Below the pieces are notes generated by a model. That model worked only from the letters and a program-made list of their open reading frames with translations, was not told where the DNA came from and made no database searches. DNA of 64,000 nt, taken from positions 2,387,605 through 2,451,604 of the forward strand of contig NZ_LT963430.1 of the NCBI RefSeq assembly GCF_900199405.1. Direction: 5' to 3'. Positions 59,182 to 64,000 of the stretch are shown piece by piece. The position numbers and the translations under genes were made by a program. This stretch comes from Beduinella massiliensis (GTDB taxonomy: Bacteria; Bacillota; Clostridia; Christensenellales; Aristaeellaceae). The number at the start of each line of letters is the position of its first letter. The stretch's first letter is position 1.

Positions 59182-60975
59182 TTACTTCTTGATGATCGCG
59201 CCGAAGCGGCACTTCTCGATACAGGTTCCGCACTTGACGCACTTCGTGTTGTCGATCACGTGCTGCTTCTTCACCTCGCCGCTGATCGCGCCCACCGGGC
59301 AGACCTTTGCGCAAAGCGTGCAGCCGCGGCACTTGTCAGTGACGACGTAATTGAGCAGCGCGGTGCAGTGCCCTGCAGGACAGCGCTTTTCGTAGATGTG
59401 CGCCTCGTATTCGTCGCGGAAGTATTTCAGGGTGGAAAGCACGGGGTTGGGCGCGGTCTGACCCAGGCCGCACAGCGCGGTGGCCTTGATATTCTTGGCT
59501 AGCGCCTCCAGCTTTTCGATGTCGCCGTCCTGACCCTCGCCGCGCGTGATGCGCTGCAGAATCTCCAGCATGCGGCGCGTGCCGATGCGGCACGGCGTGC
59601 ACTTTCCGCAGGATTCATCGACCGTGAAGTCCAGGAAAAAGCGGGCGATGTCGACCATGCAGTTGTCCTCGTCCATGACGATCATGCCGCCAGAGCCCAT
59701 CATCGAGCCGATCTCGATCAGCGAGTCGTACTCGATCGGGATGTCGAGGTACTTGGCCGGGATGCAGCCGCCGGAGGGGCCGCCCGTCTGCACCGCCTTG
59801 AAGGCCTTGCCGTTCGGGATGCCGCCGCCGATGTCGTAGATGATCTCGCGAAGCGGCGTGCCCATCGGAATCTCGACGAGGCCCGTATTGACGATCTTGC
59901 CGCCCAACGCGAAGACCTTGGTGCCCTTGGAGCGCTCGGTGCCCATGGCGGCGAACCAGTCCGCGCCGTTGAGGATGATCTGACAGACGTTCGCGTAGGT
60001 TTCGACGTTGTTGAGGACGGTCGGCTTGCCGAAGAGGCCCTTGACCGCCGGGAACGGCGGACGCGGCCTCGGCTCGCCGCGGCGGCCTTCGATAGATTCC
60101 ATCAGCGCGGTTTCCTCGCCGCAGACGAAAGCGCCCGCGCCCAGGCGGATGTGCAGGTCGAACTTGAAGCCTGTACCGAGGATGTCATCGCCCAGCAGGC
60201 CGTAGTCGCGCGCCTGGTCGATGGCGATCTGCAGGCGCTGCACGGCGATGGGGTACTCCGCGCGCACGTAGACATAACCCTCGTCCGCACCGATCGCATA
60301 GGCCGCGATCGCCATGGCTTCGATGATCGTGTGCGGGTCGCCCTCCAGCACGCTGCGGTCCATGAACGCGCCCGGGTCGCCCTCGTCCGCGTTGCAGGCC
60401 ACGTACTTCTTCTCCCCCGATGAATTGTAGGCGAACTGCCACTTCATGCCCGTGGAGAATCCGCCGCCGCCCCTGCCGCGCAGTCCGGAGCGCTTGATCT
60501 CGTCGATGACCGCCTCGCGGCTCATCTCGGTCAGCACCTTTTCCAACGCCTTGTAGCCGTCCAGCGCGATGTACTCGTCGATGTTTTCAGGGTCGATGAC
60601 GCCGCAGTTGCGCAGCGCGATGCGACGCTGCTTCTTGTAAAAGCCGATCTCGTCCAGCGACTGGTGATGCGCCTCTTCCGCGGTGTGGTCCACGTAGATG
60701 AGGTGCTGCACCTGGCGTCCCTTGATGAGGTGCTCGTTTACGATCTCCTCCACGTTTTCCGGCTTGACGCGGCTGTAAAACGTGCCGTCCGGGTAGACGA
60801 TGACCACCGGGCCCGCGGCACACAGGCCAAAGCAGCCCGTGCGGACGACCTTGATTTCCTTGTCGAGGTTCTTTTCCTTGAGCTGCTGCTCAAACAGGCT
60901 GATCAGCTCCTGCGAGCCGGAAGACGTGCAGCCGGTGCCGCCGCAGATCAGCACATGTGCGCGATACAAATCCAT
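59182..60975 (-). CDS. NuoF/HndC-type NADH-binding subunit of the hydrogenase
   Basis: A 597-residue flavoprotein. An N-terminal thioredoxin-like 2Fe-2S domain (about residues 1-110, CGGTGCTSSG and GCFGLCAAGP) is followed by the FMN/NADH site RGRGGGGFSTGMKW (about 165-178), ADEGDPGAFMDR, the SLBB region and NuoF 4Fe-4S ligands SCGKCTPCRIG (near 455). It ends with two ferredoxin clusters (CRGCTLCAKVCP, CVKCGTCIEKCRF). The extra ferredoxin domains match bifurcating HydB/HndC subunits. It lies 36 bases upstream of the hydA gene. Confidence 0.95.
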   Translation of the reverse strand: MDLYRAHVLICGGTGCTSSGSQELISLFEQQLKEKNLDKEIKVVRTGCFGLCAAGPVVIVYPDGTFYSRVKPENVEEIVNEHLIKGRQVQHLIYVDHTAEEAHHQSLDEIGFYKKQRRIALRNCGVIDPENIDEYIALDGYKALEKVLTEMSREAVIDEIKRSGLRGRGGGGFSTGMKWQFAYNSSGEKKYVACNADEGDPGAFMDRSVLEGDPHTIIEAMAIAAYAIGADEGYVYVRAEYPIAVQRLQIAIDQARDYGLLGDDILGTGFKFDLHIRLGAGAFVCGEETALMESIEGRRGEPRPRPPFPAVKGLFGKPTVLNNVETYANVCQIILNGADWFAAMGTERSKGTKVFALGGKIVNTGLVEIPMGTPLREIIYDIGGGIPNGKAFKAVQTGGPSGGCIPAKYLDIPIEYDSLIEIGSMMGSGGMIVMDEDNCMVDIARFFLDFTVDESCGKCTPCRIGTRRMLEILQRITRGEGQDGDIEKLEALAKNIKATALCGLGQTAPNPVLSTLKYFRDEYEAHIYEKRCPAGHCTALLNYVVTDKCRGCTLCAKVCPVGAISGEVKKQHVIDNTKCVKCGTCIEKCRFGAIIKK

Positions 60976-61034
60976 GGTTGACTCCTCCTACTTTATGGCG
61001 GCCCGCCGCCGCCCTCCGTAATCAGGCAAATCGA

Positions 61035-61406
61035 TTACTGCCCTTCGCACGCGCCGATGGTGTACTCGTCCACTGGCCGGCCGTTTACGATGTGCTCTGC
61101 GACGACGCGGGCGACCTTTTCGGGGGTCATGTGCACGTACGTCACCTTTTCCTTGTCGGGCACGAAGACCTCGACGATCGGCTCCAGGCGGCACATGCCG
61201 ATGCAGCCGGTCTGGGACACGGTGACGTGCTGCAGGCCGCGCTTGCTGACCTCATCCACAAAGGCGAGCATGACGGGCCGCGCGCCTGCGGCGATCCCAC
61301 AGGTTGCCATGCCGACCACGACGCGCGTTCCTTCACGATCCTTGCGAACCCCAACCTGCCCCTTCGCCCGCTGGCGAATGGCCTCAAGCTCCGCGATGGT
61401 TTTCAT
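61035..61406 (-). CDS. Thioredoxin-like 2Fe-2S ferredoxin subunit (HndB type)
   Basis: A 123-residue protein with one 2Fe-2S thioredoxin-like fold. The ligands are in VGMATCGIAAGARP (Cys about 36) and QTGCIGMCRLEP (Cys about 68 and 72). The family usually has four, so one ligand may be absent or supplied elsewhere. Such proteins are standard small subunits of NAD(P)-linked [FeFe] hydrogenase operons. The ATG overlaps the HATPase gene stop by 4 bases. Confidence 0.87.
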   Translation of the reverse strand: MKTIAELEAIRQRAKGQVGVRKDREGTRVVVGMATCGIAAGARPVMLAFVDEVSKRGLQHVTVSQTGCIGMCRLEPIVEVFVPDKEKVTYVHMTPEKVARVVAEHIVNGRPVDEYTIGACEGQ

Positions 61407-61960
61407 AGAGTAGCACCTCCGCTTATTTGTTCAAACCCTTCCCGCAAATAATCGCGCATCCATGAGACGACCTCCGGCAGATCGAGCGGCAGCCCGTCCA
61501 GCGCGCGCCTCACTTCCCGCGTATCAAACGTAAAAGACGTATCGTCCGTCTCATATAAAAGGAAATAGTCCGGATATTCTGGCGTGCCCAGCACGAGCGT
61601 GAGCATCGTTCCCTGCAGATCCCCCATCGGCGGGCGGTCGATATTGCTGCGCCCGAAGACGCCCTTTACGCGCGTACCCTCGCCCACCCTGGAATCGATC
61701 GAGAAGGAACCGCCGCTCCCTTCCGCATTCGCCTTAAACATTGGAATGCCGAGACCCACCCTGCGCGTGGTGCGCGTGGTGGTAAAAGGGCTCGTCACCC
61801 GGGCCAGCAGGTCCGCGTCCATGCCGCAGCCGTCGTCCGCGATCTCGATCACGACCGCGTCATCCCCTGCGCTGTCGCGGATGCGCACCTGCACGAGCGA
61901 CGCGCCCGCCTTGACGCTGTTTTGCACCAGATCCAGAATGTGTAGCGACAGGTCGCGCAT
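61403..61960 (-). CDS. HATPase-domain protein in the hydrogenase operon
   Basis: A 185-residue protein. The GHKL/histidine-kinase-like ATPase domain occupies residues about 5-115, with the N-box LVQNSVKAGAS, the G1 box DDGCGMD and RVGLGIPMFKANAEGSGG (G2). There is no phosphoacceptor histidine domain, so it cannot be an ordinary kinase; it may act as an anti-sigma-type or accessory switch. The C-terminal 70 residues contain an acidic stretch (YLLYETDDTSFTF in outline). It is encoded between NuoE- and 2Fe-2S-type subunits, as in other clostridial hydrogenase operons. Its role is unknown. Confidence 0.8.
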   Translation of the reverse strand: MRDLSLHILDLVQNSVKAGASLVQVRIRDSAGDDAVVIEIADDGCGMDADLLARVTSPFTTTRTTRRVGLGIPMFKANAEGSGGSFSIDSRVGEGTRVKGVFGRSNIDRPPMGDLQGTMLTLVLGTPEYPDYFLLYETDDTSFTFDTREVRRALDGLPLDLPEVVSWMRDYLREGFEQISGGATL

Positions 61961-61966
61961 GGCGAA

Positions 61967-62443
61967 TCAGCTCCTGTACTTGGCCAGAATGTCCGGGATG
62001 TCGTCCGGCACGAGGCGGCCGTACACCTCGTCTCCGATCATCATGACGGGGGCGAGGCCGCAGGCGCCCAGGCAGCGGGTCGCATTCAGCGTAAACTTGC
62101 CGTCCTTGGTGGTCTTTCCAACCTCCACGTCGAGCTCCTCGGCCAAGCGGTCGAGCACCTTCTGCGAGCCCTTCACGTAGCAGGCCGTGCCCAGGCACAC
62201 GCCGATGACGTGCTCGCCGTTGGGTTCGAGCGAGAACTGGGAGTAGAAGGTCGCCACGCCGTACACCTCGCTGAGCGTCACGCCCAGCCCTTCGGCGATG
62301 AAACGCTGAACCTCTTCCGGCACGTAGCCAAAGATGTTCTGCGCAGATTGTAAAACCGGCATCAGAGCACCCTGTTCGCCTTTGTGCTCGGCTATCACCG
62401 CGCGCAGCGCTTCGTACTGTTCCGCCACGTTCTTGTCCGCCAT
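61967..62443 (-). CDS. NuoE/HndA-type 2Fe-2S subunit of the hydrogenase
   Basis: A 158-residue NuoE-like protein. The N-terminal four-helix part (about residues 1-65, LMPVLQSAQNIFGYVPEEVQRF in outline) precedes the thioredoxin-like 2Fe-2S domain. Its ligands are in CLGTACYVKGS (Cys about 82 and 87) and TRCLGACGLAP (about 123 and 127). It passes electrons between NuoF-type FMN and the hydrogenase. The start MADKNVAEQ at 62443 has AAGGAGG 11 bases upstream. It is the first gene after a promoter, so it may head the structural part of the operon. Confidence 0.94.
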   Translation of the reverse strand: MADKNVAEQYEALRAVIAEHKGEQGALMPVLQSAQNIFGYVPEEVQRFIAEGLGVTLSEVYGVATFYSQFSLEPNGEHVIGVCLGTACYVKGSQKVLDRLAEELDVEVGKTTKDGKFTLNATRCLGACGLAPVMMIGDEVYGRLVPDDIPDILAKYRS

Positions 62444-62481
62444 AAGAACCAAAACCTCCTTATATGCATTCACGTGCATGT

Positions 62482-62538
62482 TTGATGAAACGATCACAAA
62501 TTCCGGTTCATTATATCATAACGCCTAAAGGATTGCAT
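62482..62538 (-). promoter_or_regulatory. Candidate promoter and Rex-like site of the hydrogenase operon
   Basis: ATGCAA (-35, 62533-62538) and TATAAT (-10, 62510-62515) have a 17-base spacer. Just downstream, TTGATGA-n4-ATCACAA (62482-62499) resembles the Rex repressor consensus TTGTGAA-n4-TTCACAA; 10 of the 14 half-site bases match. Rex represses fermentative and hydrogen genes when NADH is low. Confidence 0.45.
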
Positions 62539-62650
62539 CTAAAAAAACGAGGATTATCTACGGTTAACCCCATACTTTTCCCTTTTTCACAGATTTGTTC
62601 GACAAAAAATGCCCGTTTTCCCCATACAGCACTGCGTTTCTTGTTTAGTT

Positions 62651-63358
62651 TTAACCCTTTGCCCGCTTCGCGATTGATTGAAAAATAGCAATCGCATCTC
62701 TGGATTCCGCCTCCAGCAGATGTCCGTCCTCCGGAATGTCCTCCAGCCGGTGCGCGTCCGAAGCGTAAAGCACCGTAAAAGCGGACAAATCAACCGCGGG
62801 GACCGGCGATCTGCGGGATACCTCCACCGCGCAGAAGCCCGCCGACTGCGGAATGAAGCCCAAGTTGGTGAGAAGGCCGTTTGCCCCCCGGTTGATGTGG
62901 GCCGGCACGGGAAGCCCGCCCATCTCCCGCGCGGTACGGGCGACCTCGTCGATTCCTGCGTCGATCGCGGAGATGAGCAGTCTCTTTTCTTCCGCGACGG
63001 CCTCGTCGTCCGCGTCCATTTGAACCTGCCGTCCGAAGAAACGCGGGACATTTTGAATATCGGGCAGCCGTTCGTACACCCATCTGTCAAAAGCAAGCGC
63101 TTGCTCCACGGTTTGAAAGTAACAGAGCACGTGCACTTCCTCGCGCGTCGTCACCTCCAGCGCGGGCAGCAGCAAAAGGCCGCGCGCGTCGGCCGCCGCC
63201 TTCACCGCGGGCAGGTTGCGCGCCGTGTTGTGGTCGCTCACGGCGATAGCGTCCAGTCCGTTCAGCCACGCCATATTGACGAGGTTGTTGGGCGTCATGT
63301 CGTCGTCCGCGCAGGGCGACAGGCACGAATGCATGTGCAGGTCAACCTTCAGCTTCAC
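62651..63358 (-). CDS. PHP-domain metal-dependent phosphoesterase
   Basis: A 235-residue PHP protein. The metal motif VDLHMHSCLSPCADD (residues about 5-19), the ligands in VSDHNTA and the conserved EVHVLCYF, HINRGANG and LYASDAHRLEDI agree with the TrpH-like PHP family, whose members hydrolyse phosphoesters such as 3',5'-bisphosphates. The start is GTG at 63358, overlapping the upstream stop by 4 bases. It is coupled to the DRTGG gene and lies before the hydrogenase structural genes; a role in the hydrogenase function is inferred only from position. Confidence 0.88.
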   Translation of the reverse strand: MKLKVDLHMHSCLSPCADDDMTPNNLVNMAWLNGLDAIAVSDHNTARNLPAVKAAADARGLLLLPALEVTTREEVHVLCYFQTVEQALAFDRWVYERLPDIQNVPRFFGRQVQMDADDEAVAEEKRLLISAIDAGIDEVARTAREMGGLPVPAHINRGANGLLTNLGFIPQSAGFCAVEVSRRSPVPAVDLSAFTVLYASDAHRLEDIPEDGHLLEAESRDAIAIFQSIAKRAKG

Positions 63359-63705
63359 GTCCGCTCTGCCTGTCCCACGCCAAGCGCGTACATCAGGCCG
63401 CATAGCTCGTAAGCGGTCTTTTCTGATGAAAAGACGGGCACCTCCTCCTCGACCGCCTTTTCCAGCGTCGCCTTCTCCAGCTCGATCCCCTCCGGGATGA
63501 TGACGCACGCCATGTCCATCAGCATGGCGACGGCGATTACGTTCATGTGCGTCTGCACCGTAATCCATGCCATGCCGGCCTGACCGTGCGCGAGCACCCA
63601 ACTGAGCAAATCACAGCTGTAGCCCGTCGTCACCTCGCGCAGGAGCAACGCCTCCGGTGTCAGCAGCCGCATGCCCGTCTTTTCCATCAGCTCTTTCAGC
63701 GTCAT
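63355..63705 (-). CDS. DRTGG-domain-like small protein
   Basis: A 116-residue protein resembling the DRTGG domain found in HPr kinases and phosphotransacetylases. Segments TTGYSCDLLSWVLAH (residues about 26-40), GMAWITVQTHMNVIAVA and IELEKATLEKAVEEEVPVFSS follow the usual domain pattern. It contains no kinase site and probably binds a ligand. The start MTLKELMEK is set by AAAGGAAG. It sits between the Fe-S protein and PHP genes in the hydrogenase cluster. Confidence 0.75.
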   Translation of the reverse strand: MTLKELMEKTGMRLLTPEALLLREVTTGYSCDLLSWVLAHGQAGMAWITVQTHMNVIAVAMLMDMACVIIPEGIELEKATLEKAVEEEVPVFSSEKTAYELCGLMYALGVGQAERT

Positions 63706-63736
63706 ATGTTTCTTCCTTTCTTTGCACCGGCGCGCT

Positions 63737-64000
63737 TCACTTGCGCGTCCTTTCCGACAGCTCAACCATCTGCTGGGCCATCACCTGCAGCCGGCTCTTG
63801 AGCCGGTAAATGCAGTCCATCTCGCCCGCGTAGCCGTTTGCGATGTCCTCCGCGAGCGTCCGGCAGGTGGGCGACCCGCAGGAGCCGCAGTCATATCCGG
63901 GCAGTTCCTTGGTGATCTGCTCAATCTTTTCCATCTTGCGCATCGCTTCCACGATGTTGTCGTCCAGCTTCATGCTGCTGCTCGGCAGGATGGGCAGGGT
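63737..64000 (-). CDS. C-terminal part of an Fe-S protein, cut by the window edge
   Basis: The 87 visible residues stay open to the window end, so the gene starts outside. They include an Fe-S domain (PF04060-type) DCGSCGSPTCRTLAEDIANG, with Cys ligands in the pattern C-n2-C-n4-C plus a later Cys in GEMDCIY, then a helical tail. This matches the C-terminus of the [FeFe]-hydrogenase large-subunit-like proteins that accompany DRTGG and PHP genes in clostridia. The ATG at 63973 is probably internal. What lies upstream cannot be seen. Confidence 0.78.
   Translation of the reverse strand, partial: TLPILPSSSMKLDDNIVEAMRKMEKIEQITKELPGYDCGSCGSPTCRTLAEDIANGYAGEMDCIYRLKSRLQVMAQQMVELSERTRK

Overview
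The window is 64 kb of gene-dense, high-GC chromosome from a strictly anaerobic, spore-forming member of the Firmicutes, most likely a gut-type member of the Clostridia. The evidence is a CtsR-McsA-McsB-ClpC stress operon with a CtsR operator, two small spore-coat-type proteins, an [FeFe] hydrogenase operon, a complete F-type ATP synthase operon whose c subunit carries a Na+-type motif, strong AGGAGG ribosome binding sites, and classic TTGACA/TATAAT promoters and hairpin terminators. A more exact taxon cannot be fixed from the sequence alone. I saw no rRNA, tRNA, CRISPR array, phage or insertion sequence.

Layout. 1-4.4 kb: the end of an iron-siderophore/cobalamin-type ABC importer (FecCD permease and ATPase), then on the minus strand a WYL regulator, a lipoprotein and a membrane-anchored phosphoesterase. 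4.5-6.9 kb: an amidase-domain protein and the GGGtGRT protein paired with a NifU-like scaffold. 7.1-8.8 kb: an XRE/S24-like regulator with a PPK2 polyphosphate kinase, followed by a 300-base palindrome-rich intergenic element. 9-16.4 kb: an M50-like membrane protease, an SH3/peptidoglycan-binding exported protein, an SprT-like protein and SbcCD. 16.5-20.7 kb: a MATE exporter, an esterase unit, a small NrdD-like protein and a Cof-type phosphatase. 20.8-23.8 kb: a sugar/polyol catabolic pair (Gfo/Idh oxidoreductase and TIM-barrel isomerase) divergent from an AraC regulator. 23.8-30 kb: a helicase, RNase-H-like nuclease and TPR operon, an O-antigen-ligase-like protein and a P-loop kinase.

30.2-33.7 kb: a two-component/ABC transporter operon that includes a 25-residue membrane peptide. 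33.9-38.4 kb: clpC, mcsB, mcsA, ctsR. 38.6-39.9 kb: a nucleotide-sugar dehydrogenase. 40.1-46.9 kb: the ATP synthase operon atpIBEFHAGDC. 47-49.9 kb: a candidate Cys-rich small ORF, a GT2 glycosyltransferase, upp and rpiB. 50.1-52.7 kb: an extended lgt and nicotinate phosphoribosyltransferase. 52.8-57.2 kb: spore coat proteins, recX, a MerR regulator divergent from a YitT-type membrane protein, and two linked uncharacterised genes. 57.4-64 kb: an NAD-linked [FeFe] hydrogenase operon (HydA, NuoF-type, 2Fe-2S, HATPase, NuoE-type), preceded by PHP, DRTGG and Fe-S accessory genes and running off the window.

Most of the content is ordinary clostridial core genome. The parts most worth a second look are the two-carboxylate c-subunit motif, the hydrogenase operon with its regulatory-looking accessory proteins and a Rex-like site, the GGGtGRT/NifU-like pair, the S24-like regulator with PPK2, the palindrome-rich element at 8.76-9.06 kb, and two small unannotated ORFs. 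I do not see a clearly new defence or mobile system.
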